Source: Trichoplusia ni
Lineage: Eukaryota; Arthropoda; Insecta; Lepidoptera; Noctuidae
Direction: 5' to 3'
Length of the DNA: 64,000 nt
Assembly: GCF_003590095.1 (NCBI RefSeq)
Contig: NC_039483.1
Coordinates: forward strand, 6,324,001 to 6,388,000
A model generated the notes under the pieces. That model had not been told where the DNA came from. It saw nothing but the letters and a program-made list of their open reading frames with translations, and made no database searches. Position 1 is the first letter of the stretch. The number at the start of each line of letters is the position of its first letter. This document shows positions 22,476-35,845 of this stretch, one piece after another. Made by a program: the position numbers and the translations under genes.

Positions 22476-24647
22476 ACTAAGTGTAAGTTTACAAGTTTTG
22501 AAGGTGTTGAAGAGTTGAAGTGTGACTATCGGATCAGGCATATATAAAAGCCATAATAAAATTCAAGTTAATAAAATACCAAAATAATTTTCCCTATCCT
22601 TTCCATTGACAAATACTTTTTCATAGTTTTCACACGAAACGCCATCGCGATCATACCCGAAAAATCACAAGGTTCCTGAACTTTGCATGTTGAACTTAAC
22701 AAAGTAATCAAAAACTTAGAACAAAAAAATATCACCCCCACAAGTGGCAAGGTTAGTGAAATTACCGTGCCGGCCTCTCACGCTATGGGTGCCCTTGGTA
22801 AAGCGTAACCTTGCTGTTCCAAGGTAGGGTGCAATTGATCTATTTTTTATGGCCATTTTAATGGGAAAGATTGTGGGAATTCGCGATAATGTCTTATTTT
22901 TGTATTTTTATGGCTTCTCCAAGTTAGAAATTGCTATTTAAGTGGGAGAAGTGGAAAAAGTTGGCTCGTTTTCTTGAACGAAACTATTTTTAAGTTTTGT
23001 TACGTGAAACAGAATGTTAACTACATTTGAAGTGCTTAAAAACTAATTTAGTAAGATTCTTTTCTTTTTTAGATTAAAAAGACATAGGCATAGCTTTTAA
23101 TAATTTCACTTAAATTCTATAGATTTTTAAACGAGGTAAGTTTCAAAAGATCTCTATTTATGAAGCCAGCGTAGAAATCATTGTGAAATCTTTGATAGGT
23201 ACTAAAAAAAATACTTGAATGTTTGTGAAAACTCCCGTGAGCCTAGAATGAAATTCCTTAATGCGTTAATCATGTAAAAAAAGACCATCAACTAAAATTT
23301 CATCATAATAAAACAAATTTTACTAAGACGGTACAAGGCTACCAATAAATAGTAAGTCCTAAATCTTAATACCAACAATACAAAATTGAAAACCACTTTC
23401 CATTGCCGTCGGTACGAAACCGAAGTCACAAGTTATATTCAGAGTCCAGTATAAATTGAATATCGAATTCCCATCAAGTCATTATCGTTTTGAATTCAGA
23501 ACAACAGTTAGCTGTTCCAATTCAGCGCCCGGAACGACTGTTGTGCCACAACTACTCGATATTTTATCGATGGAGTTAATGACATTTTGAGAATCGATAA
23601 TTTTGAATCGATTATAAATTAATTGCGAAAGTAGGATTATCGGACGATTTTAATTGGATGAACATTCTTAGAATGTTGTCACTTAACTTTGGTTGAGTAA
23701 GTATTTTTTATAATTCCTGACAAAAAGTTTATCAAGCATAGCAAGAATGCAATCGGGCTTTAGTGATAAAACCATTATTTAGTGTCAAACAAGGAACATG
23801 GGTAGGTTTTAGTCATACAACATTTGAGTTGGAGTTAATTAACGATTTTGCATATGAAAAAGAAGAAAGATATCATGTTCTTATTGTCAAGTAAAATTTA
23901 GAAACAAACGGACTGCTGTACATACCTTGTCTTTCATTTAAGAAAATAATCCATTACTCCAGTAAAATATCCATGTCGGATAGTTTCGTGTCATTTCATA
24001 AAGTTCAAAAAATATCCAATAGTCTAATTGAAATCAAAATGTCATTGAAATAATTTTTAAATTCATTTAAAAGCAAAAAAGCAACTGTTCAATAACGATA
24101 CCTGCCTGTATTCTTGCCTTTAGATCAGACCACAAAAGTACACAATGCCTCCTACCGCCCAGAAACCGCTTCAGAAATATTATTTTCTAAGCAGTCTTAG
24201 AAAAGGGACTTGTAATCTTCACACTTCATTTCCCTCGGCGGAAATTTGAACGATATCAACGCAATGTGCTGCAACGTTTCAAAGCCGCAATCATTTTTAA
24301 AGAATATAGAAATACGGTAGAATGTATTTTTCTAAATGATAATGGTAAAAGAGAAACGTTTTTAAGAGTTCCGTATCTGAAGGGGTAGAAACGGAAAATT
24401 AAAGCTGAGGCACTGTTGTCATCAGGCTGTATATCATGAAAAGTGATAATGAGATAATTTATATAGATGGTGTATGTCAGTCAGACCAACAATAATTGGA
24501 ACTAAAGCTTGAAGACCAATATGATCTTTTTTTTGAAGCTTTAGCAAACATGTTAAAGGAATTCTATCAATAAAGAAGTCATAGATCGTTTTTTGTGCAA
24601 TTCCTAACTGAAATTAGCCCTTTTGTCACGTTGCTTTTCACAAACAT
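22476..24647. other. 2.2 kb without a supported gene
   Basis: No exon, RNA gene or recognised repeat. TATAAATTGAATATCG near 23450 looks like a TATA element but nothing downstream supports a transcription start. Confidence 0.5.
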
Positions 24648-24760
24648 TCAAGGCATGCACAAAGATACAAAGACTCGAGACAATCGATAATCACACAAAT
24701 GCTTGTCGTACACTGGGATCGAACTCCGTGCAATCAAAATCTCTAAAAACTTGGTACACA
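24648..24760 (-). repeat. tRNA-headed SINE (family A), minus, partial
   Basis: Reverse of the body (CACAAAGATACAAAGACTCG, CACACAAATGCTTGTC) and of the B-box (GGGATCGAACTCC). The head beyond the B-box is not recognisable. Confidence 0.7.
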
Positions 24761-24943
24761 ATATCACCGTACGCCATACAACACTATCCGTTCCTGAAAA
24801 TATGCCTTTGTTCTGCAGTAGAAACAAAAACGAATCGACACTTCGCCTTTGACATCGTTGTAAAGTATTATTCATTCAAAAGAACTGTTATTTTTAGGAT
24901 TCCGCAAACAAAGGCTGAAAACTGAACGCTATTACTCGTACTT

Positions 24944-25085
24944 AGGCTCCGTTGTCCGCCTTTTCGTCTTTCCGTCACCAGCCTATATCCCATGACTCGT
25001 GGGAGCTAGAAAGTTGAAATTTTCACAGATGATGTATTAATTATTGTTACTCCTATTACAAAAATAAAAATTGATATTAAGCAAC
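24944..25085 (+). repeat. Interspersed repeat R3
   Basis: CTTTCCGTCACCAGCC, then ATCCCATGACTCGTGGGAGC, then TTGAAATTTTCACAGATGAT. The blocks recur at 43013-43115, 46244-46372 and 52536-52644, and reversed at 44541-44598, 53111-53216 and 56868-56938. A widespread lepidopteran repeat of uncertain class with no coding frame. Confidence 0.65.
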
Positions 25086-25864
25086 GTTTTCTACGGTCAT
25101 AGGTTTGTTGATGAGTCACAAATAAATGTCAACAAATTCATGTTGCAAGAAACATTTTCGAAATCATGTTTTGTTTTTTATTTCGTAAACAAAGTATGAG
25201 GTTCTACAATGTCAAGGGTTAAGCCATTTCAATGTGATGCTATAAGTTTGACCGCTATGCGTGTTTGTAGCTCCTTAACGGGTGAATCGATTTGGATGCG
25301 GCTTTTATTGTAGTAGAAGAATTTGAAATTAAATTTTACAATCTCCTTTCATGACTTACAAATTATGTGTTTATTTTAGTCAGTATCTACAAATACTGTT
25401 ATAATTCGTTGTATATATTTGTAATGTCAATTTGGTGTGAATAAAAAAACTAAATATGCTAAGTGCTCCTCGCTCACGTTAAGCCGACTATTCGCTTGGT
25501 TTAAACACAGCCTAAAGATTGATTTGTTTGTAATTGACTACATACCAAAAGGGACCACGACCCTTATTTATTTGTTTCGCGGTTAATTAAGTCGATTGGC
25601 AGTTTAAGGGCCGACAAATATCTGTAATTAATAATTTGATTAACTAATTGCCATCCTGATTGGCTCAGCGAATAAAGGCCTTCATCGTATTTATGTTGGA
25701 AGTCCTTTTTTTGCTTTTCTGGGATTTTTAATTGGGTACGGCGAATGTTTAAGCTACATGAGAAGAATGGAACAAGGATTGATGAAATGAAAAATGCTGA
25801 GGTTGAAAAAGGCTATAATTGGCTGCCAAAAAAAAACAAATGTAAACCTACAATTATTCATAGC
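25086..25864. other. Unique AT-rich sequence
   Basis: Nothing recognised. Confidence 0.5.
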
Positions 25865-26012
25865 TGTCAAAATATAGCCAAGTGGTTGAGGTCATCACTC
25901 GATAACCACTTTGCGATCCACGAATGCTTGTTCTGAGTCTGGGTGTCTTTGTGCATGTGAATTGTATGTTTATGAAAATCCACTTGACACAAAGATTGAA
26001 TTCGTTAGAGCA
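25865..26012 (+). repeat. tRNA-headed SINE (family A), B-box deleted
   Basis: The A-box part ATAGCCAAGTGGTTGAGG is followed almost at once by the body (CGATCCACGAATGCTTGTTC, TGAGTCTGGGTGTC), so the B-box segment is missing. The tail is present. Without a B-box this copy should not be transcribed by pol III. Confidence 0.75.
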
Positions 26013-26369
26013 TTAGTCGTATAGATAAAAACAAAATTGCCTGTGTATTTTTCGTTTATAATAGACACCAAATTGAAAGACCATATAAGGCTGGCCATAC
26101 TTATTCTATCTACTTTGTTTAAGCTACAAAATGAACCGAAACTCGAAGAAAATTTCTAAGTACTAGTCCTCTAACCCGTCTTGTCTTAAGTATTTTAGCA
26201 CCAATATTTTCTCTTTTCAGTCTCGAATTAATTTCATAGGAAAAGACTCAGCCCCTTTTTAAAAGATCTACACGGTAACACAAGTCCAACATAATATGTT
26301 ATTGAGGCTTTGTTTAGAACTTTAATTTTAAATGTACGGTACGGACTCTACTATCTTCTTTATTATTAC
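26013..26369. other. Unique sequence
   Basis: Nothing recognised. Confidence 0.5.
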
Positions 26370-26430
26370 TAGCCATTCATGTCCCACTGCGGGGTACAGA
26401 GTCCTCCCATTCTTCCTCTTATCTCGGTCT
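26370..26430 (-). mobile_element. LINE 3' end remnant, minus
   Basis: GTCCCACTGCGGGGTACAGA then CCTCCCATTCTTCC follows the reversed RTE 3' end layout. Short and diverged. Confidence 0.4.
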
Positions 26431-28859
26431 ACAGCTAACAAGATCCATATTTTTGAGAAAAACCGAGTTCGTCAAACCACTTTCCTCTGGCTCTACACAA
26501 AGTCACGTTCTGCTATTTACCACCCGATCAATAAACTTCATAAATAATTTACTCCACACGGATTAATTTCCGTACAACTTCATTTGTTTAAGCATACTTA
26601 ATTGACATCAAATTCGAAACTCATAACCAACAAGCTGCTGAGTTATGTTTGATTAAAAGCTTTTGTTCAAACTTTTGATATTAAACTTATTTATTTACAA
26701 CGTTTCAGAGGCACGTGTAAATAAATACGTAGTAGCTTCCGGGGTAATAGTTGTTTTACGTGACTTTATAAGGCCTATATTTGACTATGTGTTCAATACT
26801 TGTTGACTTAATTACAATTAAAGGGTTGGGGGAGGGGGAGGAGAACACTTCGGTTTATTTCATAGATATGTCTTTTGGCCTCAATAATCAACGACACTGA
26901 AGCGTGTAGCAAAAGAAAGTATTTTAAACTAAAGTAACTAAACTATGTGTATGTCTTTCAGGCAAAAAATAACGCACTCGTTATTACTTCAAGATCATCT
27001 ACCTACCTATGTATAACAGATGTCAAATGATTTGACGACAGAAGACGGATTTCGGACGATCGACTTGTTTTATGACTCTTCATCGGAATTGTGACTCGAA
27101 CGCATGCGGAAGAAATTGTACAACGGTTTGCTGTGCAACTTCTTCCCCAATGGGTATCCCTGAGGATACTCAATATTACCCACAAAAATTGTAGATATAT
27201 GTTACAACGTTAGACGCTACCGCTGACGAACCCCTCAAACATATTGAACTGACTAATCAAGGTAACATCACTTTTCGAAACAAAATGTTGCTAACATTAT
27301 CTGAGTAAAATATTCATATAAAAATATTTAGTTATAGTTAGAGTGCAATAAAATTTGGTAACTGTGTGTCCAAAATATGTAACCATGATATTCGAAAAAT
27401 TTACAAAGACCTATTTAAAAACAAAATCATAAAACCTTGGCATAGCTGATGGGCAACCCAATTAAAAAAGCCAAATGACTGTTAATACCGTCAAAACGAC
27501 TTCAATGGCATACAAATTAACAGCTATAATAAAAAAAAATTGTCCTTCTCTAAAATATGTTCGAATTAAAGTTAATTGTCGCGTCCATCGGAACGGTTTG
27601 CGGTTATTTGGGGGTACTGTACTCATCAGTTTATTGGCTGTTCAGAATTAATTTGTTGACCAATATTGGAATTTATTACAAGCGAATTAATTTTGCTGAA
27701 GTTTTAATATGAAAGTTGAAGCTGAAGGTTTTGCTTTGGTATTGTTTTTATTTACGACTCCTGCTCTCCGCAGTGTTCAACAGATGTTGCATGATCAATT
27801 GTTTCAATCTCATGCACCTACTTAATGCAGGAGATATTAGACAGTGGTTTAGGTTTAGTCAGTAAGTCTGAAACCTTCCGCTACGTCCTCCGGTTGGTAG
27901 ATGTCCAAGGAGATCCTCCCACTAAACCAAAATGAGGTTTCACCAATATATTTTCTCACTTCACCAGAACAAGGGGGTTTCACAGTTATTTAGATAAAAG
28001 CACAAAAACAGCTCCTAAAATAAAGTATCAATAAATCCCACGATTGCTTTTCTCTACAGGGATGAAAGTATACCATGATACCACATAGCAACTCGTGCAA
28101 TCTATAACTTCAGCTCTGAATCTCTTTCAAGCCTAGTTCAGTAAACACATCTTCGCTATAAAATTAAAAACTAAATTAATTTTATTCACAAAGACATCAA
28201 GATCATTCCTGAACTTCCAAGTGAAGGATTCGTTAAGTAGCAATAAAGTAATTATCCTAATGTCTTGGTACCTTAAAGTGCTATTAAGCAATGTGAACGG
28301 CCCAAATAGTGTTCCACTTAATTTCCTCCTTTGTTCATCTATTTATTGGGGTTGTGGATTACTTCTTGATCTATTACGGTTGCGTTTAATTGTTTAAACT
28401 GGCTGTTTGTCCAAATACCACCATTTTTGGATTTGAGTTGTCATACTTCATGATCAACAATATTTCTTTTTCCTGCCCCTTTTTTGTCTTAAGTATCCTT
28501 TTTTCAGGTAGCGTTCATGAAATCTAAATTGATAATGTCTTTAAGACACTTAACAACACTGCAGTATAGCCTAATAACAAGTGCTTCATTAATAAATAAC
28601 CGTGAGATAAAGATAGAGTCGTCAGAAAATATTGATTTTAAATAGCAATACGTACCTACTTAGCTATAAAAATATATATCGTGACGTAGGAATAAACTTG
28701 TTGGAAAGTATAGGTTTTGTTATACATACATATGTACACACATATACCTACATATACTCACTCACTTCAAAAGAACGAAAAAGAAAACGCCAATAATCAC
28801 ATTTCACTCAAATCGGCTTATAATCCCTAAAAGCAATTCTGACAAACGAAGTTACTGTA
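26431..28859. other. 2.4 kb without a supported gene
   Basis: Mostly unique AT-rich sequence. A dinucleotide-rich TACATACATATGTACAC patch lies near 28722. No exon or RNA gene supported. Confidence 0.5.
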
Positions 28860-29776
28860 ACGTTTTGTGGGCGCCATTTTACTTAAGTTAGTTTAAAAAG
28901 TTACGCCCGAGATTTGTTCGAGAGATGACGTCACAACTTAAGAAGAAATGGGAATAATTAATGGAAATTATGCCGTTGTGTTTCGTGGACCCGAATTGTA
29001 ATTTTGCCCTTGGATTAGGGCAGGTGAGGCTGGGATTCTAATTTCGAGTGATGTTTCGCATATTTTATTTCTATTGATTTTTGTTGTATATCTGAGAATC
29101 ATACTTAAATAGGTAACTGTAGGTCTTGCTGTAAAATGTAAGATAGAGATGCCGTCAGCTACATTAGATGTAGAATATGGACTCCAAGTAAATCTATTAA
29201 AACTATTTACTAGATCTCTGAAGTAGGTTTTCTAAATAGTTTTGATCCTCAAAAACTAAAAAAATGAGTTTTTGTTTCTGCGTTTCTGGAGATAATATTC
29301 AGAAACAAAATCTCTTTATTTTGTGACTGGAAACCTCAAAATGATAATTAGTATTAGAAATGTGTCTCATTGTCGTTTAAAAGCCTCAAGTTAAGACAAA
29401 TTGAAAATTAAATCATCAAAAAAAAGCACTTACCATAGTTATAACATTATTTATTTAAATTATAGGCAAAATTCTAGGGCATATGAACTTAAGAATGCAT
29501 AAACTCAATGTCACTGAGACTTCTAAGAAAAATCAATAATCCATCGCATTTGAGCCCATGAAAATAATATGGCGTTTCTTCGAAAGCGTGACGTCATTTT
29601 AAATACGTATCTCTATTGAAAATTGTCATGCAATAGGGTATTTAACTAATCTAATAATGTAAATCTGTTTATTCCGTTAGACAGATTTCCAAAAAATATT
29701 GGAAAGGTACGTGGCAAATTTTTCGGATCTAAAAAACGTCACTTGCTATTAAAAAGCGTAGTGATTGGTGACGTCA
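28860..29776. promoter_or_regulatory. Three palindromic CRE sites in 850 bp
   Basis: TGACGTCA occurs at 28926-28933, 29589-29596 and 29769-29776. The palindrome is the full binding site of CREB/ATF-type bZIP factors. The surroundings at 28860-29040 are less AT-rich than their neighbours (GGGCGCCATTTTAC, GGGCAGGTGAGGCTGGG). This would fit an enhancer or an unannotated promoter, but there is no independent support, and the receptor exons lie 10 kb downstream. Confidence 0.3.
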
Positions 29777-30408
29777 CGACTCGTTCTTTTAAAAGGTTTC
29801 ATACTAGATAACTATTATGTTGCACATTCCTTTTTCTTTAGCCTTCCAATATTAGTACGTCATGCCGTGATACCAACTTGCACTGACTAGTTTATTTTAT
29901 CTTTTCTATGGGTAAATATCGTTTGGTGCTATCGCAATCGCTTTGAAGGTCATTCACTTTCAAAGGGGCTCCCAACACGTTACCTTCCAGACAAACATTG
30001 ACCAACTATGTAGGTCAAAATTGTGTTATAATATAAAAAAAAATACCAATTAGCAACTAATTTAAGAAGAGCAGAAAAGCAACGAAACTTCATATACTTC
30101 CCAACTAAACTCAAACTGGCTAATGGCAGCAGGCTTCTAAAATATGAGTAATAGCAGCTATTTATATAGAGTTGATTGATAGCCTGTCCCCAGCCTATAT
30201 ATAGAGCGGAAACCCGCAGTTCATTACACCTGCCTAGCTGACAACCTAAAGTAATTAAGCCTATATTGGTTAATTAGATTTACTGAGATAAATTTTATTA
30301 TTATTTACACATGTCATTTCGACCTGAAAAAGGTTTGTGATGACTAGATTTTAGAAATAGATCTTTGGCTGGCTATTTAATAAAACTGCATAATTTATAG
30401 AAACCCAG
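29777..30408. other. Unique sequence
   Basis: Nothing recognised. Confidence 0.5.
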
Positions 30409-30515
30409 TGGATAACACAAAATAAATGCTTGTTAGATCGGGATCAAATTCGTGACCTCTCAGCAATCATTCTCAGTATGATTCGCGTATTGACCTATAC
30501 GACTCGGTTATGCGT
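30409..30515 (-). repeat. tRNA-headed SINE (family A), minus, diverged
   Basis: GTGGATAACACAAAATAAAT, GCTTGTTAG and GGGATCAAATTCGTGACC are the reversed body start and B-box. CCTATACGACTCGGTTATGC at about 30492 matches the reversed head. Confidence 0.6.
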
Positions 30516-31620
30516 TTATTCAAAAGAAATTCAAATGAGATAATTTTAAGTATCTTTTTTATAAGCATTGAATAAACCTAGGCAGGCTTTGGGCCTTACT
30601 ATTTCCATTCTTCACTATCAGATAAAGTAAACCGACTTTGAATGAAAACTTTATATTTTAAAAGCCATAGTTATTCAATAGACGAATATCGAACATGTTG
30701 CTTTGATGTGAGTTACGAAATACGTGTATCGAAACATTGGAAATATAGTAAAAATATTTTTAGTTCAAAATATTTCAATGGATCACGCCGAGTATTTATT
30801 TATTGACTTCCTTTGATGTTACCGAACACGCAAACAAATGGAAAAATGATCAACAAACAAAAAAGGTGAAAAATGATTTTTCGTACGTCCAAATGCACAC
30901 CCGTATTAAAATAAAATAACACAAAAGCTATTAAATTCAAAATCTAAAATTGCAAAACTGAAAATCCGAATTTCCAAATATCCGAAACTATCGGATATCG
31001 GCTCTAAACCGCAAAAATGAACACGCATTAAACTTCAACGTTCAGCTTTGCGAGAAGTTTAGATGTTAATTTTGCCTTATAGGGGTCGTATCCGAATATC
31101 TGAAATAGGGATTTGGATTTCAGATAGTTATTTTATGATCGAACGTTTCATTAGGCTAGCGGTTGATCATACGTGTTATTCGATTTTCGGGTTAATTTGT
31201 TGATACGAGTTGCTTCAGCATTAGTCCCACTAATAATTACCATTTACTCATTGATGCGTTAGTTAAGGTATTCACAGCTTTTGCTAACATAAAATATTAC
31301 ACTTAAGGCTATGTGACATGATACATAGTCACCAATAATAGGTTGTCCAGTATCATCGCTCTATCAAACACTGTTGGGCTTAGATCTTTATCGGTTGATG
31401 CCAATTTCTTCTGTCTTTTGCCCGATTAATGCTAGTCTGCTGCCCATCATCGTCAGTCTACCTGAATAACTCCCGAAACGAATTTAAGAGGAATAAAATA
31501 CAAAAAATAGCTTATAACTAACTTATACTTTTCTTAACTTGGAGCTGGAAGTTCCACTTGATAATTAAGGATTGATGGATTCACCACTCCATTCTTCATA
31601 AGAAAAAATGACTGCCCACA
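30516..31620. other. Unique sequence
   Basis: A short inverted repeat TATCCGA/TCGGATA lies at about 30978-30997. Otherwise nothing recognised. Confidence 0.5.
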
Positions 31621-31784
31621 TTGTCATAACCTAGTGGCCACAATGTTTCGGCTCGATCCTCGCATAAGACAATCGTTTGAATGATCCACAAATGCTTGTC
31701 CTATGTCTGGGTATCTTAACACTTGTAACTTTAATGTTTCTAAAACTCCCTTCACAAGGATTAAATTTCTAATGCGGGAGTTGG
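31621..31784 (+). repeat. tRNA-headed SINE (family A)
   Basis: Head CATAACCTAGTGGCCACAAT, B-box-like GGCTCGATCCTCGC, body GATCCACAAATGCTTGTCC and tail CTAATGCGGGAGTTGG, all in the expected order. Confidence 0.78.
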
Positions 31785-31904
31785 CAAAAATGCTATTTTT
31801 AGCAAGATCTATTTTGGTACAATCGCCTTAAGGCTAATCAACGTGGAAAACAAAACAAAACTGAAGAACGTAATTCGTTTGTAATGGGCAACACGCTATG
31901 ACCT

Positions 31905-31965
31905 TGTGAGGCGATCAATGTTATTCCCTCCTAAGAGCAGAGGCCTATGCCCTGCAGTAGAACTG
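31905..31965 (+). mobile_element. LINE 3' end remnant
   Basis: GAGGCCTATGCCCTGCAGTA resembles the end of the RTE reverse-transcriptase frame (EAxAQQW-like codons) seen at 11320 and 22250. Only about 50 bases remain. Confidence 0.45.
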
Positions 31966-32449
31966 AAACACCAATGTTATTGTTATTTATGACAGCCGTT
32001 AACATCATTTAGATCGTCGGCACTGTAATAACATAACTTGAGAATCATTTTATTTTTCTGTGGGAGGTCGAAAGTTTCTTCTGCTAAATAAGTTTTTCGT
32101 AAAGAATATGGTAAGAATATGAGTTTCGTGAGCTTCATTTTTAGTCATTCTAACTAAATATACTGCTGTTTCGTTTGCGTTGATAATAATATTGTTGCCG
32201 TCTCCATATTCCCATGTTTTATCTTAGTAGGTTTTTTGGGTCATGACTTTAATAAAAAACTAATGAGAATATAACACTTGTCAGCACTTTATTGACTCAT
32301 CAATAAAGAATTCGGATCCACAAAATAAATAACATAATGTTATCATAATTAGTTCCGAAGTATTTTCGATGGCGCTTAAATGTGGTTCCTGGCTATTATT
32401 TATTCAACTTTGACAATCATTACGGGTAATTAGTAGCTAGAAAGAAGAA
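31966..32449. other. Unique sequence
   Basis: Nothing recognised. Confidence 0.5.
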
Positions 32450-32540
32450 AGAATACCAGTCTCACTAAGAGGTCTCGTATTGCCCAGGTAACTGGGTTGA
32501 GAAGGTCAAATAGGCAGTCGCTCCTTGTAAAACACATCAA
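32450..32540 (-). repeat. Repeat R1 fragment, minus
   Basis: TTGCCCAGGTAACTGGGTTG and GCAGTCGCTCCTTGTAAAAC are the reverse complement of the middle of R1 (compare 260-320). Confidence 0.7.
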
Positions 32541-35500
32541 GTTTAATTTTTCTTATAGCTCAATGTTTTTTCTCTAAATAATATTTTATTATATATAATT
32601 TAATTTAATATATTATTTTTAGCTTAAGATCCACTGGGATATAATATTTTTCAATAAAATATTAATTTGGGTTGGGTTTTTCCTTCTGAAACCGATATCG
32701 TTGCTTTAATGAGTGTCTATAAAATTTAAGCGACCCTTTGAGTTAAAGTTGAGACCGAATTTTGTAGAGTCGGTAACGATATATAATTAATTATCCTTAG
32801 GGAACTTTTTGTTTTACACCCAAAATGAATATTCATTTTCTTTGTACGTGACCACAGGAACTCGCTCTCCGGGCTTTAATGAAAATGACTAGTTTATGAA
32901 ACACATATCTTACCGATTGATAACTTACTTACAAGCACTCGCTTGCTTCAGGTTGACCACACGAACTTACCGACCATTGCACGTTATTAAAGAACAAGAA
33001 AACGAAATTCTTAATACTTGAGACATTTTCGCTTCATGTCTTTTTAAAGACATTTGCGTATAACAAAGTAATCAAATCAGAATATGTTTTCTTTAAGAGC
33101 GTGTACGTCAAAAACCGATGCGGAGTTTAAATTCTGAAACCAGGTAAAAAAATCGTACCAAAGCAAGAGAGAAAAAATGTAGTCAACGGAATTAGACAAA
33201 ATCCAAAAGTAAGCGAATTATATTGTATGGAAAGGGGACGGAACAAAATAATGATTTCATAGAACTTTAACATCAAAGTTACGTGATAGGGGCACGGGTT
33301 GCACGGGTTTTAAGCACATCCGAAACTCAACATGCTATGAGTACGCTAATGAGGGCAAGAGGCTGTTCAATGAGTCCTCTTACGATAGAGCTCTGTTCCA
33401 AAGCTTGCTGTTTTGGTTATCACAAAGATATGAAAATGAGAGATTGAGAGGGAGGATTCGTTAATAAATACAATTGCACAAGTTGATAACAGCTTAAGCT
33501 ACGCTGATACGGTCAGTCCGTGGATTGTTGACCATTTATATCATGAGGATTTCCTCCGTGTTTTGGACGGAACCTGAAAAGTCTGACAACCAGGCTGACT
33601 ACATACTATTACTTAGCTGCATCAGGATAGATTGGAAGCCGACCGCAACATAATTAAATACTTTTTGTGAAAGACTATAGGGCTAACATACATATAACTA
33701 ACATATGTTTTGTCTATATATATATAGAGGAATAACACAAAACTGAGAACGCAGTTTGGCATAAGGACAAGAAAACGAGAGAGGAAAAATAACCAGTGAA
33801 ATATTCCAAAAGGAGCAATTAAATCTACAAAACAAAACGCCGTAACGACTTGATACATTTGCAAACAAAAGACAAATTTCCAAGCAATATAAAATGCATT
33901 TAGTAAGCATTCAGAAAAAAACCACCGTAATGGCAGTAAAAAGTCTCGGTATTATTTGCAGCGATTGCTGCTAGCTTCCGCAAACGTTTTTAGATGGTAC
34001 GGTAAATGGCGTTCCGCCAGACAGCTCTCATTATGCCTTCAATGAGCTTGAAAAAATATGAAAATATTTTTCCTTGATGACCGCATGCAATGCAGTCGAG
34101 AATTCTATTTTTAGGAGGATGCTCATTACAGTATTGTTGAATTTATGCGTGGAGGATTGTTCTTAAATCGTTTTGAAACAATTGTTTTTTAAGCACAGTT
34201 TTTCATCCTTATGTAAATTGGGTATTTGGATATAACTCAGTTGGATAGTCAGGCAGCATGCGAGGTTTGATCAAAATGAAATGTATCTTAGACATTTCTT
34301 CACATAACATTACCAACTTAAAATGTACTTCAATAAAAATATCCATCGAAACCGGGTCCCTCAAGGACTTCAAGTTTTGACGAAGGCCTTTGAATGAGGT
34401 AAGCATCTGTTTTTGTCTCCACAATATTGAATGCGGTGTACGTAAAATAAATATATCATCATTACGAGTTTCTCCGGAACGTTTTGAAGCATTCAGGCGG
34501 TTTCAATACAACTGAACCGAAGCTCATTTAATGAGATCGAAATGGATGTATCGGGGTTTGGTAGGAAATGAAATAATCTTTACATTAAGATACGAATTGA
34601 ATTTCTATGTTTTGACGAATCATTCACACGGTGATGTTGATATTTGGAAATTGTGTAACGGATGTGGACGTGTAATTTTATTAATCCAAAACGAAGGATT
34701 GAATAACAGGAATGTCAGTTTTACTTTAAAATTTACTTATATGACTGAATGGATGTCCATGATAAATAGTAAATAAAAGAAGTACAGAACAAAAGTTTCA
34801 TCATTTTATTGGGTTTGATTACATTTTTGTAGTCAAGTTGTCTTCAAAGGTCCCAAAAGTTCAAAAATAAATCTTCTGACACAACATAATCAAACCGACT
34901 ATCTCGAAGTGACCCAAACTCCGACAAATGAGAGATTATGTTAAGGTTCGCTTCCACAAATACTAAATGGACTGAAAACTTGAATTTATTTTGTGGATTA
35001 CAAAGGTTCAAGGGCTCAAGGACAAAAACTTGCACTTTGACCTTTGCCGACCAAAATCCGTAAATCTTACGAGTTTTTGTTACCGTAATCAAGGATTTGA
35101 TTTAAACCGAAAGCTGAATTTGGAATAATATTGTTTGTAAAATATGACGCTGCTTTCTGACTTTCCTTTGAAATATTACTGTTTGTTATTCAACTTGTCG
35201 CGTTATTTGTAATTGTTAATTATACGATGAAAACCAGTAATGTTTTTACAATTATTTTTTTGCGTTTACGTTTTACAGATTTAAATTGGTGATGCAAAGA
35301 ATGAAAACATGATATATTATTTTATATTGCGTAATAATTTTTTTTACAGATATTTGTATCGAGGGAGAAATAAAACGAAACAGAGCGTCATCAGTGGCAT
35401 AAATTAACATAGAAAGTAATTTTAAGGGTCCATGATTATGGGTAGATCTAAAGTTTTTATTTATATAATTGTAAGAATTTGTTTTCCGTTTGTATTGCTA

Positions 35501-35629
35501 GGGTATTACAGAAAAAAAGGTTTACGGTACAAGATAATATCATCATTCCACAAATTAATTAAATTGATCAATGTTATTCTCGAGGTGAAGTTATTTTTAA
35601 TATTGATAAAACGGTATAAATAATGTTGT
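32541..35629. other. 3.1 kb without a supported gene
   Basis: AT-rich. A TATATATATATA patch is near 33716. The 33950-34060 segment is less AT-rich (GATTGCTGCTAGCTTCCGC, GGCGTTCCGCCAGACAGC) and could be conserved non-coding DNA. Minus-strand open frames at 33622-33910, 34209-34424 and 34844-35092 resemble no family I know. Confidence 0.45.
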
Positions 35630-35845
35630 CTGCGCTAGTAGCTGAGGGGTATAGTATGTCACGCCATGCCCCCTGTTCACGACGTGTCGTGGGTTGGATC
35701 CTCGCTTAAGACAAGCATTTGTGTGATCCAGAAACGCTTGTTCTGAGTTTCTTTATTTTTTTGATTATTTATGCAGGTACACACAAAATAGAAAAAAAAA
35801 TTCTTTGTTCATGTCACTTGAATGTTTCAGAAACTCTGCCACCGG
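35630..35845 (+). repeat. tRNA-headed SINE (family A) with internal insert
   Basis: Head GTAGCTGAGGGGTATAG, B-box-like GGGTTGGATCCTCGC and body GTGTGATCCAGAAACGCTTG. An AT-rich insert of about 60 bases (35750-35812) then splits the body from GTCACTTGAATGTTTC. Confidence 0.72.

Noticed and set aside
23440..23540. TATA-like TATAAATTGAATATCG as a promoter
   Set aside because: No downstream exon or other core promoter evidence. Such strings are frequent in AT-rich DNA.
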